Shown: positions 44,305-59,600, counted from the stretch's first letter. The stretch: DNA of 64,000 nt from Neoechinorhynchus agilis (GCA_051530055.1 CM121341.1:3472001-3536000); one strand, 5' to 3'. Numbers and translations: made by a program. The notes: generated from the letters alone by a model not told the origin.

Positions 44305-44430
44305 TAAACTTTTGGTGAGATATTTTGCGAGGTAACCTCGCCTACTTTAACAATGAATGAGGAGGCGAGGTTACCTCCTTCGAAATATCTCAAATAAATC
44401 AAATAGGTTATGACCGGGATTATTTTAACC
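44305..44430. mobile_element. Short palindromic element related to the 12.2-kb motif
   Basis: GAGATATTTTGCGAGGTAAC plus CTCGCCT on the left and AGGCGAGGTTACCTC then CGAAATATCTCAAATAAATC on the right form inverted arms around a short centre. The right arm and its continuation ATAGGTTATGACCGGG match 12,230-12,300 downstream of the Penelope endonuclease. The CTGATGA word is altered here (AATGAATGA), so only half of the hammerhead-like core remains. Confidence 0.6.
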
Positions 44431-44671
44431 AAAAGCATAAAATAATCATGAGAACAAAAATTGACGCAGGAATGTGTGAACCAAATGATGTTATTTACGC
44501 CAAACACAGATTAATTTTTGTATATTTGTAAAATATTCCAAGCGAAAATCACAGAATTTACCAGCTCATTAAATATTTTGCATTACTTACGTTCTTCTCT
44601 TCTTTTTAATTGTTTCACAACTTCCATGAGAATGGCTTCAGCGGAAGCCAACACACACACCCCACCCACCA
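44431..44671. other. Unique left flank of array 2
   Basis: No similarity to the left flank of array 1. It ends with AACACACACACCCCACCCACC directly before the first satellite unit, a short CA/CCA run that may have seeded the join. Confidence 0.5.
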
Positions 44672-47600
44672 GGTTCGTCCACATGTTCGTATTCGTCCAC
44701 CTGTTCGGGTTCGTCCAACTGTTTTTATTCATAGACCTGTTCGTATTAATGCACCTCTTCGTATTTGTCAACCTGTCCGGGTTCGTCAATCTGATCGTAT
44801 TCGTCCACCATTTCGGGTTCGTCCACCTGTTCTTATTCATAGACCTGTTCGTATTCATGCACCTCTTCGTATTAGTCCACCTGTCCGGGTTCGTCAATCT
44901 GATCGTATTCGTCCACATGTTCGAATTCGTCCACCAGTTCGGGTTCGTCCACCTGTTCTTATTCATAGACCTGTTCGTATTCATGCACCTCTTCGTATTT
45001 GTCCACCTGTCCGGGTTCGTCCACCTGTTCGGGTTCGTCCACCTGTTCGTATTCGTCCACCTGTTCGGGTTCGTCCACCTGTTCTTATTCATAGACCTGT
45101 TCGTATTCATGCACCTCTTCGTATTTGTCAACCTGTCCGGGTTCGTCAATCTGATCGTATTCGTCCACCTGTTCGAATTTGTCAACCTGTTCGGGTTCGT
45201 CCACCTGTTCTTATTCATAGACCTGTTCGTATTCATGCACCTCTTCGTATTTGTCCACCTGTCCGGGCTCGTCCACCTCTTCGTATTTGTCCACCTGTCC
45301 GGGTTCGTCCACCTGTTCGGGTTCGTCCACCTGTTCGTATTCGTCCACCAGTTCGGGTTCGTCCACCTGTTCGTATTCGTCCACCTGTTCCGGTTCGTCA
45401 ATCTGATCGTATTCATCGACCCTTTCGTATTCGTCCACCTGTTGAGGTTCGTCCATGTTCGTATTCGTCCACCTGTTCGGTTCGTCCAACTGTTTTTATT
45501 CATAGACCTGTTCGTATTCATGCACCTCTTCGTATTTGTCAACCTGTCCGGGTTCGTCAATCTGATCGTATTCGTCCACCTGTTCGAATTTGTCAACCTG
45601 TTCGGGTTCGTCCACCTGTTCAGGTTCGTCCACCTGTTCGTATTCGTCCACCTGTTCCGGTTCGTCAATCTGATCGTATTCATCGACCCTTTCGTATTCG
45701 TCCACCTGTTGAGGTTCGTCCACATGTTCGTATTCGTCCACCTGTTCGGGTTCGTCCAACTGTTTTTATTCATAGACCTGTTCGTATTCATGCACCTCTT
45801 CGTATTTGTCAACCTGTCCGGGTTCGTCAATCTGATCGTATTCGTCCACCTGTTCGTATTCGTCCACCATTTCGGGTTCGTCAATCTGATCGTATTCGTC
45901 CACATGTTCCGGTTCGTCAATCTGATCGTATTCATCGACCCTTTCGTATTCGTCCACCTGTTGAGGTTCGTCCACATGTTCGTATTCGTCCACCTGTTCG
46001 GGTTCGTCCAACTGTTTTTATTCATAGACCTGTTCGTATTCATGCACCTCTTCGTATTTGTCCACCTGTCCGGGTTCGTCAATCTGATCGTATTCGTCCA
46101 CATGTTCGAATTCGTCCACCAGTTCGGGTTCGTCCACCTGTTCTTATTCATAGACCTGTTCCGGTTCGTCAATCTGATCGTATTCATCGACCCTTTCGTA
46201 TTCGTCCACCTGTTGAGGTTCGTCCACATGTTCGTATTCGTCCACCTGTTCGGGTTCGTCCAACTGTTTTTATTCATAGACCTGTTCGTATTCATGCACC
46301 TCTTCGTATTTGTCAACCTGTCCGGGTTCGTCAATCTGATCGTATTCGTCCACCTGTTCGTATTCGTCCACCATTTCGGGTTCGTCCACCTGTTCTTATT
46401 CATAGACCTGTTCGTATTCATGCACCTCTTCGTATTTGTCCACCTGTCCGGGTTCGTCCACCTGTTCGGGTTCGTCCACCTGTTCGTATTCGTCCACCTG
46501 TTCGGGTTCGTCCACCTGTTCTTATTCATAGACCTGTTCGTATTCATGCACCTCTTCGTATTTGTCAACCTGTCCGGGTTCGTCAATCTGATCGTATTCG
46601 TCCACCTGTTCGAATTTGTCAACCTGTTCGGGTTCGTCCACCTGTTCGTATTCGTCCACCTGTTCCGGTTCGTCAATCTGATCGTATTCATCGACCCTTT
46701 CGTATTCGTCCACCTGTTGAGGTTCGTCCACATGTTCGTATTCGTCCACCGGTTCGTCCAACTGTTTTTATTCATAGACCTGTTCGTATTCATGCACCTC
46801 TTCGTATTTGTCAACCTGTCCGGTTCGTCAATCTGATCGTATTCGTCCACCTGTTCGTATTCGTCCACCATTTCGGGTTCGTCCACCTGTTCGTATTCGT
46901 CCACCTGTTCCGGTTCGTCAATCTGATCGTATTCATCGACCCTTTCGTATTCGTCCACCTGTTGAGGTTCGTCCACATGTTCGTATTCGTCCACCTGTTC
47001 GGGTTCGTCCAACTGTTTTTATTCATAGACCTGTTCGTATTCATGCACCTCTTCGTATTTGTCAACCTGTCCGGGTTCGTCAATCTGATCGTATTCGTCC
47101 ACCTGTTCGTATTCGTCCACCATTTCGGGTTCGTCCACCTGTTCGTATTCGTCCACCTGTTCCGGTTCGTCAATCTGATCGTATTCATCGACCCTTTCGT
47201 ATTCGTCCACCTGTTGAGGTTCGTCCACATGTTCGTATTCGTCCACCTGTTCGGGTTCGTCCAACTGTTTTTATTCATAGACCTGTTCGTATTCATGCAC
47301 CTCTTCGTATTTGTCAACCTGTCCGGGTTCGTCAATCTGATCGTATTCGTCCACCTGTTCGTATTCGTCCACCATTTCGGGTTCGTCCACCTGTTCGTAT
47401 TCGTCCACCTGTTCCGGTTCGTCAATCTGATCGTATTCATCGACCCTTTCGTATTCGTCCACCTGTTGAGGTTCGTCCACATGTTCGTATTCGTCCACCT
47501 GTTCGGGTTCGTCCAACTGTTTTTATTCATAGACCTGTTCGTATTCATGCACCTCTTCGTATTTGTCAACCTGTCCGGGTTCGTCAATCTGATCGTATTC

Positions 47601-50600
47601 GTCCACCTGTTCGTATTCGTCCACCATTTCGGGTTCGTCCACCTGTTCCGGTTCGTCAATCTGATCGTATTCATCGACCCTTTCGTATTCGTCCACCTGT
47701 TGAGGTTCGTCCACATGTTCGTATTCGTCCACCTGTTCGGGTTCGTCCAACTGTTTTTATTCATAGACCTGTTCGTATTCATGCACCTCTTCGTATTTGT
47801 CAATCTGATCGTATTCGTCCACCTGTTCGTATTCGTCCACCAGTTCGGGTTCGTCCACCTGTTCGGGTTCGTCCACCTGTTCGTATTCGTCCACCTGTTC
47901 CGGTTCGTCAATCTGATCGTATTCATCGACCCTTTCGTATTCGTCCACCTGTTGAGGTTCGTCCACATGTTCGTATTCGTCCACCTGTTCGGGTTCGTCC
48001 AACTGTTTTTATTCATAGACCTGTTCGTATTCATGCACCTCTTCGCATTTGTCAACCTGTCCGGGTTCGTCCACCTGTTGGGGTTCGTCAATCTGATCGT
48101 ATTCGTCCACCTGCTCGAATTTGTCCACCTGTCCGGGTTCGTCAATCTGATCGTATTCGTCCACCTGTTCGTGTTAGTCCACCTCTTCCGGTTCGTCAAT
48201 CTGATCGTATTCATCGACCCTTTCGTATTCGTCCACCTGTTCGTATTCGTCCACCTGTTCTTATTCGTCCACCTGTTCTTATTCGTCCACCTGTTCTTAT
48301 TCGTCCACCTGTTGAGGATCGTCCACATGTTCGTATTCGTCCACCTCTTCGGGTTCGTCAAACTGATCGTATTCGTCCACATGTTCGTATTCTTCCACCT
48401 GTTCGGGTTCGTCCACATGTTCGTGTTAGTCCACCTGTTCGGGTTCGTCAATCTGAACGTATTCGTCAACCTGTTCGAATTTGTCCACCTGTTCGGGTTC
48501 GTCCACCTGTTCTTATTCATAGAACTGTTCGTATTCATGCACCTCTTCGTATTTGTCCACCTGTCCGGGTTCGTCAACCTGATCGTATTCGTCCACCTGT
48601 TCGAATTTGTCCACCTGTTCGGGTTCGTCCAACTGTTTTTATTCATAGACCTGTTCGTATTCATGCACCTCTTCGTATTTGTCCACCTGACCGGGTTCGT
48701 CCATTCAATCTGTTCGTATTCATGCACCTCTTCGTATTTGTCCACCTGTCCGGGTTCGTCAATCTGATCGTATTCGTCCACCTGTTAGAATTTGTCTACC
48801 TGTTCGGGTTCGTCCACCTGTTCGGGTTCGTCGACCCTTTCGTATTCGTCCACCTGTTGAGGTTCGTCCACAAGTTCGTATTCGTCCACCTGATCGTATT
48901 CGTCCACCTCTTCGTATTTGTCCACCTGTTCCGTTTCGTCATTCTGATCGTACTCATCGACCCTTTCGTATTCGTCCACCTGTTCGTATTCGTCCACCTG
49001 TTCCGGTTCGTCGATTTGATCGTATTCATCGACCCTTTCGTATTCGTCCACCTGTTCGTGTTAGTCCACCTGTTCCGGTTCGTCAATCTGATCGTATTCA
49101 TCGACCCTTTAGTATTCGTCCACCTGTTCGTATTCGTCCACCTGTTCTTATTCGTCCACCTGTTGAGGATCGTCCACATGTTCGTATTCGTCCACCTTGT
49201 CGGGTTCGTCAATCTGATCGTATTCGTCCACATGTTCGTATTCTTCCACCTGTTCGGGTTCGTCCACCTGTTCGTGTTAGTCCACCTGTTCCGGTTCGTC
49301 AATCTGATCGCATTCATCGACCCTTTCGTATTCGTCCACCTGTTCGTATTCGTCCACCTGTTGAGGATCGTCCACATGTTCGTATTCGTCCACCACTTCG
49401 GGTTTGTCAATCTGATCGTATTCGTCCACATGTTCGTATTCTTCCACCTGTTCGGGTTCGTCCACATGTTCGTGTTAGTCCACCTGTTCCGGTTCATCAA
49501 TCTGATCGTATTCATCGACCCTTTAGTATTCGGCCACCTGTTCGTATTCGTCCCCCTGTTCTTATTCGTCCACCTGTTGAGGATCGTCCACCTTGTCGGG
49601 TTCGTCAATCTGATCGTATTCGTCCACATGTTCGTATTCTTCCACATGTTCGTATTCTTCCACCTGTTCGGGTTCGTCCACCTGTTCGTGTTAGTCCACC
49701 TGTTCCGGTTCATCAATCTGATCGTATTCATCGACCCTTTCGTATTCGTCCACCTGTTCGTATTCGTCCACCTGTTCTTATTCGTCCACCTGTTCTGTTC
49801 TTATTCGTTCACCTGTTCTTATTCGTCCACCTGTTGAGGATCGTCCACATGTTCGTATTCGTCCACCTCTTCGGGTTCGTAAATCTGATCGTATTCGTCC
49901 ACATGTTCGTATTCTTCCACCTGTTCGGGTTCGTCCACATGTTCGTGTTAGTCCACCTGTTCGGGTTCGTCAATCTGATCGTATTCATCGACCCTTTCGT
50001 ATTCGTCCACCTATCCGTGTTCGTCCACAGTTTCGCGTTCATCCACCTGTTCGGGTTCGTCAATCTGATCGTATACGTCCACATGTTCGTATTCGTCCAC
50101 CTGTTCGTATTCATGTACATTTTCGTATTCGTGTACCTTTTCGTATTAATCCACCTGATCTTATTCGTCCACCTGTTCGGGTTCGTCAATCTGATCGTAT
50201 TCGTCCACCTGTTCGAATTTTTCCACCTGTTCGGGTTCGACAATCTGATCGTATTCGTCCACCTGTTCGAATTTGTCCACCTGTTCGGGTTCGTCCACCT
50301 GTTCTTATTCATAGACCTGTTCGTATTCATGCACCTCTTCGTATTTGTCCACCTGTCCGGGTTCGTCAACCTGATCGTATTCGTCCACCTGTTCGAATTT
50401 GTCCACCTGTTCGGGTTCGTCCAACTGTTTTTATTCATAGACCTGTTCGTATTCATGCACCTCTTCGTATTTGTCCACCTGACCGGGTTCGTCAATCTGA
50501 TCGTATTCATGCACCTCTTCGTATTTGTCCACCTGTCCGGGTTCGTCAATCTGATCGTATTCGTCCACCTGTTAGAATTTGTCTACCTGTTCGGGTTCGT

Positions 50601-53600
50601 CGACCCTTTCGTATTCGTCCACCTGTTGAGGTTCGTCCACAAGTTCGTATTCGTCCACCTGATCGTATTCGTCCACCTCTTCGTATTTGTCCACCTGTTC
50701 CGTTTCGTCATTCTGATCGTACTCATCGACCCTTTCGTATTCGTCCACCTGTTCGTATTCGTCCACCTGTTCCGGTTCGTCGATTTGATCGTATTCATCG
50801 ACCCTTTCGTATTCGTCCACCTGTTCGTGTTAGTCCACCTGTTCCGGTTCGTCAATCTGATCGTATTCATCGACCCTTTAGTATTCGTCCACTTCGTATT
50901 CGTCCACCTGTTCGTATTCGTCCACCTGTTCTTATTCGTCCACCTGTTGAGGATCGTCCACATGTTCGTATTCGTCCACCTTGTCGGGTTCGTCAATCTG
51001 ATCGTATTCGTCCACATGTTCGTATTCTTCCACCTGTTCGGGTTCGTCCACCTGTTCGTGTTAGTCCACCTGTTCCGGTTCGTCAATCTGATCGCATTCA
51101 TCGACCCTTTCGTATTCGTCCACCTGTTCGTATTCGTCCACCTGTTGAGGATCGTCCACATGTTCGTATTCGTCCACCACTTCGGGTTTGTCAATCTGAT
51201 CGTATTCGTCCACATGTTCGTATTCTTCCACCTGTTCGGGTTCGTCCACATGTTCGTGTTAGTCCACCTGTTCCGGTTCATCAATCTGATCGTATTCATC
51301 GACCCTTTAGTATTCGGCCACCTGTTCGTATTCGTCCACCTGTTCTTATTCGTCCACCTGTTGAGGATCGTCCACATGTTCGTATTCGTCCACCTTGTCG
51401 GGTTCGTCAATCTGATCGTATTCGTCCACATGTTCGTATTCTTCCACATGTTCGTATTCTTCCACCTGTTCGGGTTCGTCCACCTGTTCGTGTTAGTCCA
51501 CCTGTTCCGGTTCATCAATCTGATCGTATTCATCGACCCTTTCGTATTCGTCCACCTGTTCGTATTCGTCCACCTGTTCTTATTCGTCCACCTGTTCTGT
51601 TCTTATTCGTTCACCTGTTCTTATTCGTCCACCTGTTGAGGATCGTCCACATGTTCGTATTCGTCCACCTCTTCGGGTTCGTAAATCTGATCGTATTCGT
51701 CCACATGTTCGTATTCTTCCACCTGTTCGGGTTCGTCCACATGTTCGTGTTAGTCCACCTGTTCGGGTTCGTCAATCTGATCGTATTCATCGACCCTTTC
51801 GTATTCGTCCACCTATCCGTGTTCGTCCACAGTTTCGCGTTCGTCCACCTGTTCGGGTTCGTCCACCTGATCGTATACGTCCACATGTTCGTATTCGTCC
51901 ACCTGTTCGTATTCATGTACATTGTATTCGTGTACCTTTTCGTATTAATCCACCTGATCTTATTCGTCCACCTGTTCGGGTTCGTCAATCTGATCGTATT
52001 CGTCCACCTGTTCGAATTTTTCCACCTGTTCGGGTTCGACAATCTGATCGTATTCGTCCACCTGTTCGAATTTGTCACCTCGGGTTCGTCCACCTGTTCT
52101 TATTCATAGACCTGTTCGTATTCATGCACCTCTTCGTATTTGTCCACCTGTCCGGGTTCGTCAACCTGATCGTATTCGTCCACCTGTTCGAATTTGTCCA
52201 CCTGTTCGGGTTCGTCCAACTGTTTTTATTCATAGACCTGTTCGTATTCATGCACCTCTTCGTATTTGTCCACCTGACCGGGTTCGTCAATCTGATCGTA
52301 TTCATGCACCTCTTCGTATTTGTCCACCTGTCCGGGTTCGTCAATCTGATCGTATTCGTCCACCTGTTAGAATTTGTCTACCTGTTCGGGTTCGTCCACC
52401 TGTTCGGGTTCGTCGACCCTTTCGTATTCGTCCACCTGTTGAGGTTCGTCCACAAGTTCGTATTCGTCCACCTGATCGTATTCGTCCACCTCTTCGTATT
52501 TGTCCACCTGTTCCGTTTCGTCATTCTGATCGTACTCATCGACCCTTTCGTATTCGTCCACCTGTTCGTATTCGTCCACCTGTTCCGGTTCGTCGATTTG
52601 ATCGTATTCATCGACCCTTTCGTATTCGTCCACCTGTTCGTGTTAGTCCACCTGTTCCGGTTCGTCAATCTGATCGTATTCATCGACCCTTTAGTATTCG
52701 TCCACCTGTTCGTATTCGTCCACCTGTTCTTATTCGTCCACCTGTTGAGGATCGTCCACATGTTCGTATTCGTCCACCTTGTCGGGTTCGTCAATCTGAT
52801 CGTATTCGTCCACATGTTCGTATTCTTCCACCTGTTCGGGTTCGTCCACCTGTTCGTGTTAGTCCACCTGTTCCGGTTCGTCAATCTGATCGTATTCATC
52901 GACCCTTTCGTATTCGTCCACCTGTTCGTATTCGTCCACCTGTTGAGGATCGTCCACATGTTGTATCGTCCACCCTCGGGTTGTCAATCTGATCGTATTC
53001 GTCCACATGTTCGTATTCTTCCACCTGTTCGGGTTCGTCCACCTGTTCGTGTTAGTCCACCTGTTCCGGTTCATCAATCTGATCGTATTCATCGACCCTT
53101 TCGTATTCGTCCACCTGTTCGTATTCGTCCACCTGTTCTGTTCTTATTCGTTCACCTGTTCTTATTCGTCCACCTGTTGAGGATCGTCCACATGTTCGTA
53201 TTCGTCCACCTCTTCGGGTTCGTAAATCTGATCGTATTCGTCCACATGTTCGTATTCTTCCACCTGTTCGGGTTCGTCCACATGTTCGTGTTAGTCCACC
53301 TGTTCGGGTTCGTCAATCTGATCGTATTCATCGACCCTTTCGTATTCGTCCACCTATCCGTGTTCGTCCACAGTTTCGCGTTCATCCACCTGTTCGGGTT
53401 CGTCAATCTGATCGTATACGTCCACATGTTCGTATTCGTCCACCTGTTCGTATTCATGTACATTTTCGTATTCGTGTACCTTTTCGTATTAATCCACCTG
53501 ATCTTATTCGTCCACCTGTTCGGGTTCGTCAATCTGATCGTATTCGTCCACCTGTTCGAATTTTTCCGCCTGTTCGGGTTCGACAATCTGATCGTATTCG

Positions 53601-56600
53601 TCCACCTGTTCGAATTTGTCCACCTGTTCGGGTTCGTCCACCTGTTCTTATTCATAGACCTGTTCGTATTCAATCACCTCTTCGTATTTGTCCACCTGTC
53701 CGGGTTCGTCCACCTGTTCTTATTTATATACCTGTTTGTATTGATGCACCTGTTCGTGTTAGTCACCTGTTCCGATTCGTCAATCTGATCGTATTCATCG
53801 ACCCTTTCGTATTCGTCCACTTGTTCGTATTCGTACACCTGTTCAGGTTCGTACACATATTCGTGTTCGTCCACCTCTCCAGGTTAGTCATTCTGATCGT
53901 ATTCATCGACCTGTTCCTATTCGTCCACCTGTCCGTGTTCGTTCACGTGTTCGAATTAATTCACCTGTTCGAATTAATTCACCTGTTCGTATTCGTCCAC
54001 CTGTTCGGGGTCGTCAATCTGATCGTATTCGTCCACCTGTTCGAATTTGTCCACCTGTTCGGGTTCGTCCACCTGTTTTTATTCATAGACCTGTTCGTAT
54101 TCATGCACCTCTTCGTATTTGTCCACCTGACCGGGTTCATCAATCTGATCGTATTCATGCACATCTTCGTATTTGTCCACCTGTCCGGGTTCGTCAATCT
54201 GATCGTATTCGTCCACCTGTTAGAATTTGTCTACCTGTTCGGGCTCGTCGACCCTTTCGTATTCGTCCACCTGTTGAGGTTCGTCCACAAGTTCGTATTC
54301 GTCCACCTGATCGTATTCGTCCACCTCTTCGTATTTGTCCACCTGTTCCGTTTCGTCATTCTGATCGTACTCATCGACCCTTTCGTATTCGTCCACCTGT
54401 TCGTATTCGTCCACCTGTTCCGTTTCGTCGATTTGATCGTATTCATCGACCCTTTCGTATTCGTCCACCTGTTCGTGTTTGTCCACCTGTTCCGGTTCGT
54501 CAATCTGATCGTATTCATCGACCCTTTAGTATTCGTCAACCTGTTCGTATTCGTCCACCTGTTCTTATTCGTCCACCTGTTGAGGATCGTCCACATGTTC
54601 GTATTCGTCCACCTTGTCGGGTTCGTCAATCTGATCGTATTCGTCCACATGTTCGCATTCTTCCACCTGTTCGGGTTCGTCCACCTGTTCCGGTTCGTCA
54701 ATGTGATCGCATTCATCGACCCTTTCGTATTCGTCCACCTGTTCGTATTCGTCCACCATTTCGAGTTCGTCCACCTGTTCGGGTTCGTCCACCTGTTCGT
54801 ATTCGTCCACCTGTTCCGGTTCGTCAATCTGATCGTATTCATCGACCCTTTCGTATTCGTCCACCTGTTGAGGTTCGTCCACATGTTCGTATTCGTCCAA
54901 CTGTTCGGGTTCGTCCAACTGTTTTTATTCATAGACCTGTTCGTATTCATGCACCTCTTCGTATTTGTCAACCTGTCCGGGTTCGTCAATCTGATCGTAT
55001 TCGTCCACCTGTTCGTATTCGTCCACCAGTTCGGGTTCGTCCACCTGTTCGGGTTCGTCCACCTGTTCGTATTCGTCCACCTGTTCCGGTTCGTCAATCT
55101 GATCGTATTCATCGACCCTTTCGTATTCGTCCACCTGTTGAGGTTCGTCCACATGTTCGTATTCGTCCACCTGTTCGGGTTCGTCCAACTGTTTTTATTC
55201 ATAGACCTGTTCGTATTCATGCACCTCTTCGCATTTGTCAACCTGTCCGGGTTCGTCCACCTGTTGGGGTTCGTCAATCTGATCGTATTCGTCCACCTGC
55301 TCGAATTTGTCCACCTGTCCGGGTTCGTCAATCTGATCGTATTCGTCCACCTGTTCGTGTTAGTCCACCTCTTCCGGTTCGTCAATCTGATCGTATTCAT
55401 CGACCCTTTCGTATTCGTCCACCTGTTCTTATTCGTCCACCTGTTCTTATTCGTCCACCTGTTGAGGATCGTCCACATGTTCGTATTCGTCCACCTCTTC
55501 GGGTTCGTCAAACTGATCGTATTCGTCCACATGTTCGTATTCTTCCACCTGTTCGGGTTCGTCCACATGTTCGTGTTAGTCCACCTGTTCGGGTTCGTCA
55601 ATCTGAACGTATTCGTCAACCTGTTCGAATTTGTCCACCTGTTCGGGTTCGTCCACCTGTTCTTATTCATAGAACTGTTCGTATTCATGCACCTCTTCGT
55701 ATTTGTCCACCTGTCCGGGTTCGTCAATCTGATCGTATTCGTCCACCTGTTCGAATTTGTCCACCTGTTCGGGTTCGTCCAACTGTTTTTATTCATAGAC
55801 CTGTTCGTATTCATGCACCTCTTCGTATTTGTCCACCTGACCGGGTTCGTCAATCTGATCGTATTCGTCCACCTGTTCGAATTTGTCCACCTGTTCGGGT
55901 TCGTCCACCTGTTCTTATTAATTGACCTGTTCGTATTCATGCACTTCTTCGTATTTGTCCACCTGTCCGGGTTAGTCAATCTGATCGTATTCGTCCACCT
56001 GTTAGAATTTGTCTACCTGTTCGGGTTCGTCCACCTGTTCGGGTTCGTCGACCCTTTCGTATTCGTCCACCTGTTGAGGTTCGTCCACAAGTTCGTATTC
56101 GTCCACCTGATCGTATTCGTCCACCTCTTCGTATTTGTCCACCTGTTCCGTTTCGTCATTCTGATCGTACTCATCGACCCTTTCGTATTCGTCCACCTGT
56201 TCGTATTCGTCCACCTGTTCCGGTTCGTCGATTTGATCGTATTCATCGACCCTTTCGTATTCGTCCACCTGTTCGTGTTAGTCCACCTGTTCCGGTTCGT
56301 CAATCTGATCGTATTCATCGACCCTTTAGTATTCGTCCACCTGTTCGTATTCGTCCACCTGTTCTTATTCGTCCACCTGTTGAGGATCGTCCACATGTTC
56401 GTATTCGTCCACCTTGTCGGGTTCGTCAATCTGATCGTATTCGTCCACATGTTCGTATTCTTCAACCTGTTCTTCGTCACCTGTTCGTGTTAGTCCACCT
56501 GTTCCGGTTCGTCAATCTGATCGCATTCATCGACCCTTTCGTATTCGTCCACCTGTTCGTATTCGTCCACCTGTTGAGGATCGTCCACATGTTCGTATTC

Positions 56601-59600
56601 GTCCACCACTTCGGGTTTGTCAATCTGATCGTATTCGTCCACATGTTCGTATTCTTCCACCAGTTCGGGTTCGTCCACATGTTCGTGTTAGTCCACCTGT
56701 TCGGGTTCGTCAATCTGATCGTATTCATCGACCTGTTCCTATTCGCCACCTGTCTGTGTTCGTCCACCTGTTCTTATTCGTCCACCTGTTGAGGATCGTC
56801 CACATGTTCGTATTCGTCCACCTCTTCGGGTTCGTCAAACTGATCGTATTCGTCCACATGTTCGTATTCTTCCACCTGTTCGGGTTCGTCCACATGTTCG
56901 TGTTAGTCCACCTGTTCGGGTTCGTCAATCTGAACGTATTCGTCAACCTGTTCGAATTTGTCCACCTGTTCGGGTTCGTCCACCTGTTCTTATTCATAGA
57001 ACTGTTCGTATTCATGCACCTCTTCGTATTTGTCCACCTGTCCGGGTTCGTCAATCTGATCGTATTCGTCCACCTGTTCGAATTTGTCCACCTGTTCGGG
57101 TTCGTCCAACTGTTTTTATTCATAGACCTGTTCGTATTCATGCACCTCTTCGTATTTGTCCACCTGTTCGGGTTCGTCCACCTGTTCTTATTCATTGACC
57201 TGTTCGTATTCATGCACCTCTTCGTATTTGTCCACCTGTCCGGGTTAGTCAATCTGATCGTATTCGTCCACCTGTTAGAATTTGTCTACCTGTTCGGGTT
57301 CGTCCACCTGTTCGGGTTCGTCGACCCTTTCGTATTCGTCCACCTGTTGAGGTTCGTCCACAAGTTCGTATTCGTCCACCTGATCGTATTCGTCCACCTC
57401 TTCGTATTTGTCCACCTGTTCCGTTTCGTCATTCTGATCGTACTCATCGACCCTTTCGTATTCGTCCACCTGTTCGTATTCGTCCACCTGTTCCGGTTCG
57501 TCGATTTGATCGTATTCATCGACCCTTTCGTATTCGTCCACCTGTTCGTGTTAGTCCACCTGTTCCGGTTCGTCAATCTGATCGTATTCATCGACCCTTT
57601 AACCGTATTCGTCCACCTGTTCGTATTCGTCCACCTGTTCTTATTCGTCCACCTGTTGAGGATCGTCCACATGTTCGTATTCGTCCACCTTGTCGGGTTC
57701 GTCAATCTGATCGTATTCGTCCACATGTTCGTATTCTTCCACCTGTTCGGGTTCGTCCACCTGTTCGTGTTAGTCCACCTGTTCCGGTTCGTCAATCTGA
57801 TCGCATTCATCGACCCTTTCGTATTCGTCCACCTGTTCGTATTCGTCCACCTGTTGAGGATCGTCCACATGTTCGTATTCGTCCACCACTTCGGGTTTGT
57901 CAATCTGATCGTATTCGTCCACATGTTCGTATTCTTCCACCAGTTCGGGTTCGTCCACATGTTCGTGTTAGTCCACCTGTTCGGGTTCGTCAATCTGATC
58001 GTATTCATCGACCTGTTCCTATTCGCCACCTGTCTGTGTTCGTCCACATGTTCGTATTCGTCCACATGTTCGTATTCTTCCACCTGTTCGCGTTCGTCCA
58101 CCTGTTCCCGTTCGTCGATCTGATCGTATTCATCGACCCTTTCGTATTCGTCCACCTTTTCGTATTCGTCCATCTGTTGAGGTTCGTCCACCTGTTCGAA
58201 TTTGTCCACCTGTCCAGGTTCGTCAATCTGATCGTATTCGTCCACCTGTTCGTATTCGTCCACCTGTTCGTATTCGTCCACCTGTTCGTGTTAGTCCACC
58301 TGTTCCGGTTCGTCAATCTGATCGTATTCATCGACCCTTTAGTATTCGCCCACCTGTTCGTATTCGTCCCTCTGTTCTTATTCGTCCACCTGTTGAGGAT
58401 CGTCCACATGTTCGTATTCGTCCACCTGATCGGGTTCGTCAATCTGATCGTATTCATCCACCTCTTCGTATTTGTCCACCTGTCCGGGTTCGTCAATCCG
58501 ATCGTATTCGTCCACCTGTTAGAATTCGTCCACCTTTAGAATTTGTCTACCTGTTCGGGTTCGTCCACCTGTTCGGGTTCGTCGACCCTTTCGTATTCGT
58601 CCACCTCTTCGTATTTGTCCACCTGTTCCGTTTCGTCATTCTGATCGTACTCATCGACCCTTTCGTATTCGTCCACCTGTTCGTATTCGTCCACCTGTTC
58701 CGGTTCGTCGATCTGATCGTATTCATCGACCATTTCGTATTCGTCCACCTGTTCCGGTTCGTCAATCTGATCGTATTCATCTACCCTTTAGTATTCGTCC
58801 ACCTGTTCGTATTCGTCCACCTGTTCTTATTCGTCCACCTGTTGAGGATCGTCCACATGTTCGTATTCGTCCACCTTGTCGGGTTCGTCAATCTGATCGT
58901 ATTCGTCCACATGTTCGTATTCTTCAACCTGTTCGGGTTCGTCCACCTGTTCGTGTTAGTCCACCTGTTCCGGTTCGTCAATCTGATCGCATTCATCGAC
59001 CCTTTCGTATTCGTCCACCTGTTCGTATTCGTCCACCTGTTGAGGATCGTCCACATGTTCGTATTCGTCCACCACTTCGGGTTTGTCAATCTGATCGTAT
59101 TCGTCCACATGTTCGTATTCTTCCACCTGTTCGGGTTCGTCCACATGTTCGTGTTAGTCCACCTGTTCGGGTTCGTCAATCTGATCGTATTCATCGACCT
59201 GTTCCTATTCGCCACCTGTCTGTGTTCGTCCACATGTTCGTATTCGTCCACCTGTTCGTATTCTTCCACCTGTTCGGGTTCGTCCACCTGTTCCGGTTCG
59301 TCGATCTGATCGTATTCATCGACCCTTTCGTATTCGTCCACCTTTTCGTATTCGTCCATCTGTTGTCGTTCGTCCACCTGTTCGAATTTGTCCACCTGTC
59401 CAGGTTCGTCAATCTGATCGTATTCGTCCACCTGTTCGTGTTAGTCCACCTGTTCCGGTTCGTCAATCTGATCGTATTCATCGACCCTTTAGTATTCGGC
59501 CACCTGTTCGTATTCGTCCCCCTGTTCTTATTCGTCCACCTGTTGAGGATCGTCCACATGTTCGTATTCGTCCACCTTGTCGGGTTCGTCAATCTGATCG

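Noticed and set aside
44583-49837. Giant ORFs of 600-1,400 codons in array 2, both strands
   Set aside because: They follow from an 18-bp unit without stops; no unique sequence, start context or splice signal supports them.
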